The notes under the pieces are model-generated. The model was given only the letters and a program-made list of their open reading frames with translations. It searched no databases and had not been told where the DNA came from. A program made the translations under genes and the position numbers. 42,556 nucleotides of DNA, taken from SpSt-398 sp033762195. GTDB lineage: Bacteria > Bacteroidota > Bacteroidia > Chitinophagales > Chitinophagaceae. The stretch lies in NCBI GenBank assembly GCA_033762195.1, contig JANRLV010000096.1, positions 1 through 42,556 of the forward strand, given 5' to 3'. Positions 13,115 through 21,945 of the stretch are shown here, piece after piece (the first letter of the stretch is position 1; the number at the start of each line of letters is the position of its first letter).

Positions 13115-15394
13115 CTACATCCCATACTGACTCAAGAACTTTATTCGCATGATCTTCAACTGCACCCAGGTAAAATCATGCTCCGAAAGTTCTTCAAGTG
13201 CCACCTGAAGGCTGGATGTTTCACAACCTTTAAAATATTCGAGGATATCTTCCTGCTCGTATTCATCGAGCATATCATTTATCGCGTAGTCCAAATTGAG
13301 CTTGGTACCGCTCGCGGCAATGGTCTCCATTTCTTCCAGCATCTCCTCCAACTTCATCCCCTTGCTCCGCGCAATAGACTCCAACGGAATCTTTTTGTCT
13401 ACATTCTGAATGATAAAGACCTTGTTACCGCTCTTATTCACCACACTTTTCATCACAAAATCGTCGGGTCTTTCAATATTGTTCTCCTCTACATACCGTG
13501 CGATCATTTCCACAAAAGGCTTCCCATACCGTACCGCCTTGCCCTTGCTCACACCCTGGCATTTATCCAGGTCATCCACCTTAATGGGGTAAAGCGTGGC
13601 CATGTCCTGCAAGGATGATTCCAGGAAGATGACAAATGGTGGCAGGCCCTTCTTCTTGGCTTCTTTTTGCCTCAACTCTTTAAGCATTTCAAAGAGCCTG
13701 TCGTCTGCCGCGGCACCGGCGGCTGTCTCGGCCCCTTCATCATCATCGGCATTGGCCTCTTCAAACAGGTTGTTGAGCACAATGGGGAAGGACCTGGGTT
13801 TTTTATAAAAATCATTGCCCTTCTTCGTGATCTTGAGCACCCCATATTCCTCAATATCCTTTTCCAGCAACCCTTCGAGGAGCATCTGCCGCACAAGTGA
13901 GTTCCAGAAATGGGGTTCTTTATCATTACCCCCGGCAAATACATCGATGCCGTCGTGACGGAACATTTTGATCTGCGGGGTTAATTTTCCAATGATGATA
14001 TTGACGGTGTAGTCCGTGGCAAAACGCTCGTCGAGCGCCTTGATGGTCTTCAACACGGTCATCGTTTCTTCCTTGGCTTCTACGCGTTCTTTCGGGTGGA
14101 GACAGTTATCACAACTTCCGCAATTCTCTGTTTCATATTCTTCACCAAAATAACTCATCAGCACCTTGCGCCTGCAAACACCACTTTCCGCAAACGCCAC
14201 TGTTTCGTTGATCAACTGGGCGCCGACCTCTCTTTCGCTAAGCGGTTTGTCGCGCATCAGGTGCTCCAGTTTGGATACATCCTTGTGCGAATAATAGAGC
14301 ACACATTTTCCTTCGAGGCCATCCCGTCCGGCGCGACCGGTCTCCTGGTAATAATTCTCAATGGACTTCGGGATATTATAATGCATCACAAACCGGATAT
14401 CCGGTTTATCAATACCCATTCCAAAGGCGATGGTGGCCACGATAACCTGTACATCTTCATTTAAGAACTGGTCCTGGCGTTTTGACCGCAGTTTGCTATC
14501 CAGGCCGGCATGATAAGCCACGGCCTTGATGCCATTGGCGGCCAGCATATCGGCCAGTTCTTCCGTTGTTTTCCGGTTGGTGGTATAAATGATCCCGCTT
14601 TTGCCCTTGTTCTGCACAATGAACTTCGCCATGTGCTTCAGGGTAAGGTCCTTTTTTATCTTGGGCTGGATCTCGTAATACAGGTTGGGGCGGTTAAACG
14701 AAGAGATATAGATCTTCGGTTCCCGCAGGTCCAGGTTCTTCACAATATCACTCTGCACCTTGGGTGTGGCCGTGGCCGTCAGGGCGATCACGGGTACATC
14801 CGGGTTGATCTGGACCATCATTTCACGGAGGCGGCGGTACTCGGGACGAAAATCGTGTCCCCATTCCGAGATACAGTGTGCTTCGTCAACCGCAAAGAAT
14901 GAAACCTTCAAATCGCTGAAAAACTCCAAGTTTTCCTGCTTGGTGAGGGTTTCCGGTGCTACATAGAGCATTTTTGTATGTCCGTTCAGCAGGTCATCGT
15001 GCACCTCTTTGATCTCTTTTTTATTCAGGGTAGAATTCAGAAAGTGCGCTACGTTGTCGTTGCTGCTGTATCCCCGGATAAGATCCACCTGGTTCTTCAT
15101 CAGGGCGATCAGGGGGGAAACAATGATGGCCACTCCGTCACTTACCAGCGCCGGAAGCTGGTAACAGAGACTTTTTCCGCCTCCGGTAGGTTTGATAACA
15201 AAGGTATCCTTGCCAGCCAAAACCGACTCGATGATCCTTTCCTGGTTGCCTTTGAACGAATCGAAGCCGAAGTAGGTTTTCAGGGCTTCGTGAAGGTCGA
15301 GCCGCTTTTTGGTCGATTTTTCTTTGGTAGTAGTGGTCTTTCCGTTCGAAGCAGCCTTCTTTCGGGGTGCCTTTTTTTCAGATGTTGTTGCCAT
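13115..15394 (-). CDS. recQ: ATP-dependent DNA helicase RecQ
   Basis: RecQ unwinds DNA 3'-5' in recombination and fork repair. The 759-aa protein has, after a basic Lys/Thr-rich tail of ~30 residues, motif 0 (FGFDSFKGNQERII), Walker A KPTGGGKSLCYQLPAL, DEAHCISEWGHDFRPEY, TATATPKVQSD, and motif VI YYQETGRAGRDG. The RQC zinc site CRRKVLMSYFG...CGSCDNC and winged helix follow, then an HRDC domain (about residues 570-650) and a ~110-aa C-terminal extension with an acidic DEYEQED block. Length fits Bacteroidota RecQ. A TACCTTCG -7-like element lies on the minus strand at 15461-15468. Confidence 0.95.
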   Translation of the reverse strand: MATTSEKKAPRKKAASNGKTTTTKEKSTKKRLDLHEALKTYFGFDSFKGNQERIIESVLAGKDTFVIKPTGGGKSLCYQLPALVSDGVAIIVSPLIALMKNQVDLIRGYSSNDNVAHFLNSTLNKKEIKEVHDDLLNGHTKMLYVAPETLTKQENLEFFSDLKVSFFAVDEAHCISEWGHDFRPEYRRLREMMVQINPDVPVIALTATATPKVQSDIVKNLDLREPKIYISSFNRPNLYYEIQPKIKKDLTLKHMAKFIVQNKGKSGIIYTTNRKTTEELADMLAANGIKAVAYHAGLDSKLRSKRQDQFLNEDVQVIVATIAFGMGIDKPDIRFVMHYNIPKSIENYYQETGRAGRDGLEGKCVLYYSHKDVSKLEHLMRDKPLSEREVGAQLINETVAFAESGVCRRKVLMSYFGEEYETENCGSCDNCLHPKERVEAKEETMTVLKTIKALDERFATDYTVNIIIGKLTPQIKMFRHDGIDVFAGGNDKEPHFWNSLVRQMLLEGLLEKDIEEYGVLKITKKGNDFYKKPRSFPIVLNNLFEEANADDDEGAETAAGAAADDRLFEMLKELRQKEAKKKGLPPFVIFLESSLQDMATLYPIKVDDLDKCQGVSKGKAVRYGKPFVEMIARYVEENNIERPDDFVMKSVVNKSGNKVFIIQNVDKKIPLESIARSKGMKLEEMLEEMETIAASGTKLNLDYAINDMLDEYEQEDILEYFKGCETSSLQVALEELSEHDFTWVQLKIMRIKFLSQYGM

Positions 15395-15631
15395 TTCACG
15401 CTTGATTTCCTCTTCTCCTCAAGGAGATTTATATAAGATACTCCTTTTTTTCGAAGCAGACGAAGGTACGAAAATTTAAGGGGGCTGCCTCGGGTAAAAA
15501 ACGCCAAAAAATGGTTTTTTCCTGAAATGAAATTTCACTGAGGCAAATAGGCTAATTTTACCGCGTCAGAAAAAACATTCGCCGAAGGCAAACCACCCAG
15601 ATCACGCTAATGGGTTGATAAGCATATTCTA

Positions 15632-16717
15632 ATGAGCAAGAACCACAATTATGTAGCCATCATGGCCGGAGGCATTGGGAGTCGTTTTTGGCCCATGAGC
15701 CGGACCAATTACCCCAAGCAATTCCTGGATATCCTGCAGACAGGGAAAACCCTTATTCAGCAAACATTTGACCGATATCGTAAAATGGTACCGGCTGAAA
15801 ACATCTTTGTCATCACCAGCCAGGAATATATTCCGCTGGTGAAAGAGCAATTACCAAAACTACCGGTAGAGAATATCCTGGGTGAGCCTTCGCGCAAGAA
15901 CACCGCGCCTTGTATTGCCTATATTTCCTTTAAACTGATTCAAAAGGACCCCGAAGCCCGCATGATCGTGGCCCCGGCCGATAACCTGATCCTGGATACG
16001 GATGAGTTTGTGAAAACCGCCAACAGGGCCCTTGATTTTGTCAGCCATATCAACGCGCTGTTGACGATCGGAATAAAACCCACCTATCCGAATACAGGAT
16101 ATGGTTATATCCAGCACGAGACCATGCCGGCCGCGCCGGAGGTATATAAGGTGAAGACCTTTACCGAAAAACCCAATCTTGACCTGGCAAAGACCTTTAT
16201 CGCCAGCGGTGATTTTCTGTGGAATGCCGGGATCTTTATCTGGAAGATCAAGAATGTGATCAACGCCTTTGAACGTTTCCTGCCTGAAATGCATGAAGTA
16301 TTTGCCGCAGAAAAGGATAAGTTCAATACCGACAAGGAACTCGAAGCCATCGAATCCATTTACCCGCAATGCACCAATATCAGTATTGATTTTGGGATCA
16401 TGGAAAAAGCGGATAATGTTTATGTGATCCCCGCCTCCTTCTCCTGGAGTGACCTGGGTACCTGGAACAGCGCCTGGGAAAATATGGAAAAGGACTACCT
16501 GGAAAATGCCGTGGCCGGGGAAAATGTGATGGTGATGGATGCGACAAAATGTGTGGTGAAAGCGCCAGATAAGAAATTGGTGGTATTACAAGGCCTCGAT
16601 GATTTTATCGTGGTGGACACAAACGATGTGTTGCTTATTTGTAAAAAAGATAAAGAACAGGAGATAAAAGAATTTGTGGCAGAGGTAAAGCGGAATAAGG
16701 GTGATCGGTTTCTCTAA
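15632..16717 (+). CDS. manC: Mannose-1-phosphate guanylyltransferase
   Basis: Makes GDP-mannose from mannose-1-phosphate and GTP in the cytoplasm, for glycan and GDP-fucose synthesis. The nucleotidyltransferase signature MAGGIGSRFWPMSR and PKQFLDI is at the N-terminus. IVAPADNLI supplies the metal-binding Asp, GYGYIQHE and FTEKPNLDLA follow, and FLWNAGIFIWK and SIDFGIMEKA complete the family pattern. The 361-aa length means it lacks the C-terminal phosphomannose isomerase cupin of bifunctional ManC, so it is the monofunctional type. It ends at a strong hairpin terminator and is the first of three plus-strand genes without obvious shared function. Confidence 0.9.
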   Translation: MSKNHNYVAIMAGGIGSRFWPMSRTNYPKQFLDILQTGKTLIQQTFDRYRKMVPAENIFVITSQEYIPLVKEQLPKLPVENILGEPSRKNTAPCIAYISFKLIQKDPEARMIVAPADNLILDTDEFVKTANRALDFVSHINALLTIGIKPTYPNTGYGYIQHETMPAAPEVYKVKTFTEKPNLDLAKTFIASGDFLWNAGIFIWKIKNVINAFERFLPEMHEVFAAEKDKFNTDKELEAIESIYPQCTNISIDFGIMEKADNVYVIPASFSWSDLGTWNSAWENMEKDYLENAVAGENVMVMDATKCVVKAPDKKLVVLQGLDDFIVVDTNDVLLICKKDKEQEIKEFVAEVKRNKGDRFL

Positions 16718-16723
16718 TTTGAA

Positions 16724-16754
16724 AAAAGCGAATAGCTATTGGCTATTCGCTTTT
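16724..16754 (+). terminator. Hairpin terminator after manC
   Basis: A perfect 13-bp stem AAAAGCGAATAGC / GCTATTCGCTTTT with a 5-nt loop, starting seven bases after the manC stop. The A and T tracts make it usable in both directions. Confidence 0.8.
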
Positions 16755-16769
16755 AGTAATCATATCTAA

Positions 16770-17492
16770 ATGACTTTCCCCTACCATAACACCCTCTTCC
16801 TCGATATAGAAACGGTACCTCAATACCCTGACTATACCGATATGCCCGGGGATTGGAAGAAACTCTGGGACCACAAAGCATCCATCCTCATTAAGGATAA
16901 AGAAAAAGACAACGCGGCCACCATCTATAACCGCGCAGGCATCTATGCCGAATTTGGCAAGATCGTCTGCATCAGCTGTGGCGTATTACAAGGAAACGGA
17001 TCTGAGCGGAAGATGGTCCTCAAGTCTTTTTACGGAGAAGATGAAAAGGTATTGTTATATGCCTTTGGGGAAATGCTAGCCAAATGGTCTTCGGGTGAAC
17101 CAAAGTTTCTCTGTGCCCACAACGGGAAGGAATTTGATTTCCCCTATCTCTGCCGCCGTATGGTGATCAATGGTATCCCCATTCCGGGTATCCTTCAGCT
17201 TTCGGGAAAGAAACCCTGGGAGATCACGCATTTGGATACGCTTGAACTTTGGAAATTTGGTGACTTTAAAAGTTATACTTCTCTGAATCTATTGGCCCTA
17301 TCGCTCGGTATTCCCACACCAAAAGATGATATTGACGGGAGTATGGTATGGGAAGTATATTGGAAAGAAAAGAACCTGACCCGCATAGTGGAATACTGTC
17401 AAAAAGATGTGGTAACGGTGGCACAGATCCTTTTGCGCATGGGTGGAGAACCTCCGATCGCCGCGCAACATATAGAAATCAAAAAGGCCTGA
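16770..17492 (+). CDS. PolB-like 3'-5' exonuclease
   Basis: A 240-aa stand-alone DEDD exonuclease of the predicted PolB-exonuclease family (PF10108). Motif Exo I is LFLDIETVPQ, Exo II CAHNGKEFDFPYLCRR, and Exo III YCQKDVVTVAQI, giving the four acidic metal ligands and the YxxxD arrangement. The family is thought to act in DNA repair or nucleic-acid trimming, but its substrate is not known. It begins 15 nt after the manC terminator and ends about 30 nt before the YjbR-like gene. Confidence 0.85.
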   Translation: MTFPYHNTLFLDIETVPQYPDYTDMPGDWKKLWDHKASILIKDKEKDNAATIYNRAGIYAEFGKIVCISCGVLQGNGSERKMVLKSFYGEDEKVLLYAFGEMLAKWSSGEPKFLCAHNGKEFDFPYLCRRMVINGIPIPGILQLSGKKPWEITHLDTLELWKFGDFKSYTSLNLLALSLGIPTPKDDIDGSMVWEVYWKEKNLTRIVEYCQKDVVTVAQILLRMGGEPPIAAQHIEIKKA

Positions 17493-17507
17493 TATTTATC
17501 CAAGCTC

Positions 17508-17515
17508 TATATTTA
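17508..17515 (+). promoter_or_regulatory. -7 element (TATATTTA) for the YjbR-type gene
   Basis: TATATTTA followed by ACTACC and then the ATG, the same box and six-base gap as for the chromate transporter at 3136. Confidence 0.4.
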
Positions 17516-17521
17516 ACTACC

Positions 17522-17869
17522 ATGAATATAGAATCCCTCCGCGATTATTGTCTGTCAAAACCCGGCGCTGAAGAAGCGCTTCCCTTTGGTCCGGATACGC
17601 TGGTATTTAAAGTAAATGGCAAGGCCTTTCTGCTGGTAGGCTTAGATAATGAAGACCTTCGTTTTAATGTAAAATGTGATCCGGAACTAGCGCTTGAATT
17701 AAGGGAACAATATCCTTGTGTACTCCCAGGATATCATATGAACAAGAAACATTGGAATACGGTAGTAGTAGACGGGTCCATTCCGGTTTCTACCTTAAAG
17801 GAATTAATAGATCATTCTTATACCCTGGTGGCAGAACCAAAAAAGAAAACTACCCGAAAATCAAAATAG
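17522..17869 (+). CDS. MmcQ/YjbR family DNA-binding-like protein
   Basis: A 115-aa protein of the YjbR/MmcQ fold (PF04237; CyaY-like alpha/beta): MNIESLRDYCLSKPGAEEAL, PFGPDTLVFKVNGKAFLLVG, FNVKCDPELALELREQYP, PGYHMNKKHWNTVVVDGSIP and a helical ISTLKELI-like end, then a basic tail PKKKTTRKSK. Members are often called DNA-binding, but proof of function is scarce. The ATG at 17522 matches the family start; upstream in-frame sequence overlaps the exonuclease gene and is not family-like. Confidence 0.88.
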   Translation: MNIESLRDYCLSKPGAEEALPFGPDTLVFKVNGKAFLLVGLDNEDLRFNVKCDPELALELREQYPCVLPGYHMNKKHWNTVVVDGSIPVSTLKELIDHSYTLVAEPKKKTTRKSK

Positions 17870-17895
17870 ATTTTTCCCTATTTTATTGCTATCGA

Positions 17896-18906
17896 TCATA
17901 ACCCCGCCTGCTTGCTGATCTCCAGCATACGATCAATCGGCTTTTTTGCCGCAAGCCTTAATGCTTCATCCATTTCAATATCCGGTGTTTCATACTCCAT
18001 GCACAGATAAAGCTTCTCCAGGCTATTCAGCTTCATGTGTGGGCAGTCATTGCAGGCACAGTTATTCTCCGGCGGTGCGGGTATAAAGGTCTTCTGTGGG
18101 CTCGCCTTCATCATCTGGTGCAGGATTCCGGTTTCTGTGGCCACAATGTATTCCATCGTATCGTCCTGTTGGGTGTATTTCAGCAGGCCTGTAGTCGATC
18201 CGATATAATCCGCAATACGTAAAACAGGTTCCTCACATTCAGGGTGGGCGATAAGTTTAGCGTTGGGGTGACGTACTTTAAGTTTCGTGATCTTTTCCAA
18301 ACTAAATATCTCGTGCACCATACAGGCTCCATTCCACAACAACATATCGCGGCCGGTGACCTTGTTGATGTACGCCCCCAGGTTTTTATCCGGCGCAAAA
18401 ATGATCTTTTGGTCTTTGGGGAAACTTTCCACTATGACGCGTGCATTACTGCTCGTTACGATCACATCACTCAATGCTTTGATTCCCGCGCTGCAGTTGA
18501 TGTAACTCACCACCACATGGTCCGGATGTTTTTCTTTGAATTTTTTGAAGAGCGGCGGGGGACAGCTATCGCTTAGGGAACATCCTGCATTCAGATCCGG
18601 GATCACCACTTTTTTTGTCGGGTTCAGGATCTTGGCTGTCTCCGCCATGAAGTGTACGCCGGCAAAAACGATCATATCCGCATTTGTCTTCTCCGCCTGC
18701 TGCGCCAGACCCAGACTATCCCCAATGTAATCCGCCACATCCTGGATATCCGGCTCCTGGTAGTAGTGCGCCAGCACCACGGCATTTTTTTCTTTTTTCA
18801 ACCGTTCGATGGCGGCAAAAAGATCAAGCGTGGGATCGATCTCGATATCGAGAAAACCCTTTTTGGGGACCTGTTGGCGGGCGGCGGTGATGATCTCGTT
18901 TTCCAT
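17896..18906 (-). CDS. nadA: Quinolinate synthase
   Basis: NadA condenses iminoaspartate with dihydroxyacetone phosphate to quinolinate using a [4Fe-4S] cluster, the second step of de novo NAD synthesis. The 336-aa protein has the family landmarks VVLAHYYQEPDIQDVADYIG, DLNAGCSLSDSCP, INCSAGIKALSDVIVTSSNA, FAPDKNLGAYI, NGACMVHEIF, HPECEEPV and CNDCPHM; the conserved cysteines for the cluster are all there. The ATG at 18906 is taken. A TTG six codons upstream is possible but less likely. nadB and nadC are not in the window. It is transcribed leftwards, away from the presumed origin. Confidence 0.94.
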   Translation of the reverse strand: MENEIITAARQQVPKKGFLDIEIDPTLDLFAAIERLKKEKNAVVLAHYYQEPDIQDVADYIGDSLGLAQQAEKTNADMIVFAGVHFMAETAKILNPTKKVVIPDLNAGCSLSDSCPPPLFKKFKEKHPDHVVVSYINCSAGIKALSDVIVTSSNARVIVESFPKDQKIIFAPDKNLGAYINKVTGRDMLLWNGACMVHEIFSLEKITKLKVRHPNAKLIAHPECEEPVLRIADYIGSTTGLLKYTQQDDTMEYIVATETGILHQMMKASPQKTFIPAPPENNCACNDCPHMKLNSLEKLYLCMEYETPDIEMDEALRLAAKKPIDRMLEISKQAGL

Positions 18907-18959
18907 CTGCTTCGATTTTTTCAAGAGGGCAATATTACGAACCGGGAATCCAAATCGCC

Positions 18960-19390
18960 GATCAAATTTTTTTTCAAACCCCTAAACTGTAATAATAAAT
19001 AATAATAAATATTTTAAAAAAAAGTCTATTATTATTACAACTGTGGATTCGTGGATAATTCAACCATTGAGTAAAACACAAAGTTAGTAATACACAGCAA
19101 TTCACATTTTGTTTGTGGTTATCCACCATGTGAAACAACGCAGCAATAGTATTTCAGCCTATTTATGCACGTTGTGGAAAAACAGCCACCTGCAAAAATC
19201 GATCCTACGAATTTACTAGTAGGTCTGTGGATATCGCGGGTAAAAACCAGGTTCCACACAACATGCGGAAGGTGACCACTACTCCTTGTTAAGATGTGTG
19301 GAAAATGTTCCGTTTCATATGCACGTTTCACATAGGGTTATTCACACCAAACCAAGGTTCTGCACAGCCCTTTGTGGGAAAAAAGGCATC
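18960..19390. other. oriC: Probable chromosomal replication origin (oriC)
   Basis: A gene-free stretch between divergent nadA and the S46 peptidase gene. It starts with an A+T-rich block of TAA/AAT triplets (18985-19040). DnaA-box-like 9-mers follow (consensus TTATNCACA or its complement): 19042-19050, 19050-19058 CGTGGATAA, 19119-19127 TTATCCACC, 19163-19171 TTATGCACG, 19173-19181 TGTGGAAAA, 19226-19234 TGTGGATAT, 19297-19305 TGTGGAAAA and 19338-19346 TTATTCACA (exact). The triplet run next to the first box pair resembles a DnaA-trio unwinding element. Two parS sites lie 13 kb away. dnaA itself is not here, which is usual in this phylum. Confidence 0.7.
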
Positions 19391-19468
19391 TGCCTGGTTG
19401 GTTTCCCGCTGCGTTGTCAGCGAAAAACGCCGCAGGCGATGCGGGAAATAAAAAGATAAACTCTTTCC

Positions 19469-19476
19469 TACCTTTA
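19469..19476 (+). promoter_or_regulatory. -7 element (TACCTTTA) for the S46 peptidase gene
   Basis: TACCTTTA, one base off TAnnTTTG, with 22 nt to the ATG. Confidence 0.45.
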
Positions 19477-19498
19477 TACCTAAGAAAACGATTGTTAT

Positions 19499-21670
19499 AT
19501 GAAACTATTGAAAAAACTACCCCTGCTGCTTTTTCTGTTTATTCAGTCTTTTGCCTACGCCAATGAAGGTATGTGGCTCCCGCTACTATTGGAACGTCTG
19601 AATGAAAAGGAGATGAAAAGCCTGGGGATGAAGATCAGCGCCAAGGATATATATAATGTAAACAGCGGCAGCCTCAAAGACGCCATCGTAAGCTTTGGCG
19701 GATTCTGCACCGGTGAGGTTATTTCCACCCAGGGCCTTGTGCTCACTAACCATCACTGCGGCTTTGATGCCATCCAGAACCACTCCACCCTTGATAATAA
19801 TTATATACGCGACGGGTTTTGGGCCAAAGCGAATGGCTCGGAGCTGCCCAACCCGGGTCTCTTTGTCACCTTTATCGTGCGGATCGAGGATGTAAGCGCG
19901 GCCGCTCTAAAAGGCGTCACCGCCGGGTTATCCGAATCTGAGCGCCAGTCCATGATCGATAAGAACCTGGAGGCCGTAAAAATGAACGCCAAAAAGGAGG
20001 CCCACCAGGACGTGATGGTACGCGGTTTTTTTGAGGGCAACCAATATTATCTCTTTATCACCGAGACCTATCGCGATATCCGGCTGGTCGGGGCCCCCCC
20101 CTCATCCATCGGAAATTATGGAAAAGACACCGACAATTGGATGTGGCCAAGACATACCGGCGACTTCTCGATTTTTCGCATTTATGCCGGAAAAGACAAC
20201 AAACCGGCCGATTTTTCGCCCGAAAACGTCCCTTTTAAGCCAAAAAAGGCCCTTTCCATCTCACTCGATGGTGTAGCGAAAGGTGACTTTACCATGGTTT
20301 TCGGGTTCCCCGGAAGAACAAATGAATACCTGTATAGCGAGGCGGTACGCCAGGTAGTGGAAGTAAACGACCCCATCAAGATCGATATCCGCACCCGCGC
20401 GCTGGCCGTGATCGACGGATATATGCGCAAGAACGAACAGATCAAGATCCAGTACGCCGCCAAATATGCCGGGATCAGTAATTCATGGAAAAAATGGCAA
20501 GGCGAGGTGCTGGGGCTGACCAAGACGAACGGTGTAGGTAAAAAACTCGCTTATGAAAAGGAATTCCAACAGCGCGTAAACGCCAACCCGGCCCTGAAAG
20601 CCAAATACGGCAATCTGCTCGCGGAAATTGACGCGGCTTATAAAGAAATCGAGCCACTGGGAAAAGCGAGGGACTATTATAATGAGATCATCCCACGAAT
20701 CGAACTCTTTCTGGCCTGCAGCCAGGTGAACCGTCTAAACACCGCTCGCGAATCAAACGGGGAAGCGGGTATCAAGAAAACCTTGCCGGGTGTACAGGAA
20801 AGGCTGGAAGGGATCTATAATGAATATAATGCCGAAGTGGACAAAAACCTGTTCATCTCGCTCCTTGAGATTTACGTGAAAAAACAGGAAAATGAGGTCA
20901 TTTCACCCTATTTATTGAAGATTTTGGCCGAAAATGACCAAAACCTCACAAAATTGGCCGATTTGGTCTATTCTTCCACCAGCCTGGATGATCCGGCCAA
21001 AACCATGGCGGCATTGACGGCAAATCCCGCAGAATTGGCCCAAAATCACCAAAAAGACCTCGCCAACGCGCTTTTTATCGATATCAACAATACATATTAT
21101 AATAAGGTAACGAAAAAGCTCAATGCGGTCCAGGACCGGATCAATACCCTGCAAAGGACCTATATGGCGGCTCAAATGGAGGTTTTTAAGGAAAAACGCT
21201 TCTATCCCGATGCCAACAGCACCCTCCGCGTTACGTATGGCAATGTAAAAGGCTACCAGGCCAGGGATGCGGTGGAATATGATTTTTATACCTATCTGGA
21301 CGGGGTCATGGAAAAATACAAACCCGGCGATTATGAGTTTGACCTGCCCGAAAGGCTCATTGACCTGTATAAAAAGAAAGATTTTGGCCAATATGGCACC
21401 AAAGGCCGGCAGCCGATCTGTTTTATCGCGGCCAACCATACCACCGGCGGAAATTCAGGCAGCCCGGCACTTGATGCGTATGGAAACCTGGTAGGACTGA
21501 ATTTTGACCGGGTTTGGGAAGGAACCATGAGTGATATCAACTATGATCCCTCCATTTGCCGGAATATCATGGTGGATATAAGGTATGTGTTGTTTATCAT
21601 CGACAAATTCGCCGGGGCAGGGCATTTGGTGAAGGAGATGAAGCTGGTGCATCCGAAGGGGGGTCGGTAG
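19499..21670 (+). CDS. S46 family dipeptidyl-peptidase, DPP11-like specificity
   Basis: A secreted serine exopeptidase that removes dipeptides from peptides taken into the periplasm. The 723-aa length is normal for S46. The signal peptide is MKLLKKLPLLLFLFIQSFAY followed by A/NEGMWLP, where mature S46 enzymes begin. The catalytic His is in LTNHHCGFD (residue 85), the Asp in RHTGDFSIFRIY, and the Ser in TTGGNSGSPAL. Eighteen residues after that Ser is Arg (LNFDRVWEG). Arg at this site marks DPP11, which prefers Asp/Glu at P1, while DPP7 has Gly; the specificity is inferred from that. It is a single gene right of the presumed origin. Confidence 0.92.
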   Translation: MKLLKKLPLLLFLFIQSFAYANEGMWLPLLLERLNEKEMKSLGMKISAKDIYNVNSGSLKDAIVSFGGFCTGEVISTQGLVLTNHHCGFDAIQNHSTLDNNYIRDGFWAKANGSELPNPGLFVTFIVRIEDVSAAALKGVTAGLSESERQSMIDKNLEAVKMNAKKEAHQDVMVRGFFEGNQYYLFITETYRDIRLVGAPPSSIGNYGKDTDNWMWPRHTGDFSIFRIYAGKDNKPADFSPENVPFKPKKALSISLDGVAKGDFTMVFGFPGRTNEYLYSEAVRQVVEVNDPIKIDIRTRALAVIDGYMRKNEQIKIQYAAKYAGISNSWKKWQGEVLGLTKTNGVGKKLAYEKEFQQRVNANPALKAKYGNLLAEIDAAYKEIEPLGKARDYYNEIIPRIELFLACSQVNRLNTARESNGEAGIKKTLPGVQERLEGIYNEYNAEVDKNLFISLLEIYVKKQENEVISPYLLKILAENDQNLTKLADLVYSSTSLDDPAKTMAALTANPAELAQNHQKDLANALFIDINNTYYNKVTKKLNAVQDRINTLQRTYMAAQMEVFKEKRFYPDANSTLRVTYGNVKGYQARDAVEYDFYTYLDGVMEKYKPGDYEFDLPERLIDLYKKKDFGQYGTKGRQPICFIAANHTTGGNSGSPALDAYGNLVGLNFDRVWEGTMSDINYDPSICRNIMVDIRYVLFIIDKFAGAGHLVKEMKLVHPKGGR

Positions 21671-21880
21671 TCAGGAGTCGGGGGTCCGAGGACGGAGGTC
21701 CGGAGTCGGGAGTCAGGAGTCGGGGGTTGCGAGCTCCGAGTTTTAAAGGAAAGGAAGTTCATCCGAAATAAAACTACGTACCTCCGACCCCGGACTCCCG
21801 ACCTTGGACCCCGGACCCCTGACTCCTATCTCCCGAACTCGGACCCCGGTCTCCCAACCCCCGACCCCCAACTCCCGGGA
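21662..21880. repeat. Inverted GAGTC-rich repeat block (family B)
   Basis: The left side (about 21662-21740) repeats variants of GGAGTCGGGAGTCAGGAG. The right side (about 21781-21879) repeats the complementary CCCCGGACTCCCGACC type, so the two sides can fold on each other as an imperfect long hairpin. It fills the gap between the S46 and foldase genes, a different family from the CGCAGAG hairpins. Confidence 0.75.
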
Positions 21881-21907
21881 TTTTCCACTTCTTTTCCCCA
21901 AATACCC

Positions 21908-21915
21908 TATTTTTG
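21908..21915 (+). promoter_or_regulatory. -7 element (TATTTTTG) for the foldase gene
   Basis: TATTTTTG is a perfect TAnnTTTG match with 30 nt to the ATG at 21946. Confidence 0.5.
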
Positions 21916-21945
21916 CCATCCGTTTTTATAACCCTATAATATTAT

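Noticed and set aside
13178..15436. Several plus-strand frames of 60-150 codons opposite recQ
   Set aside because: All are shadows of a recQ frame with complete helicase motifs; none has its own promoter or family pattern.
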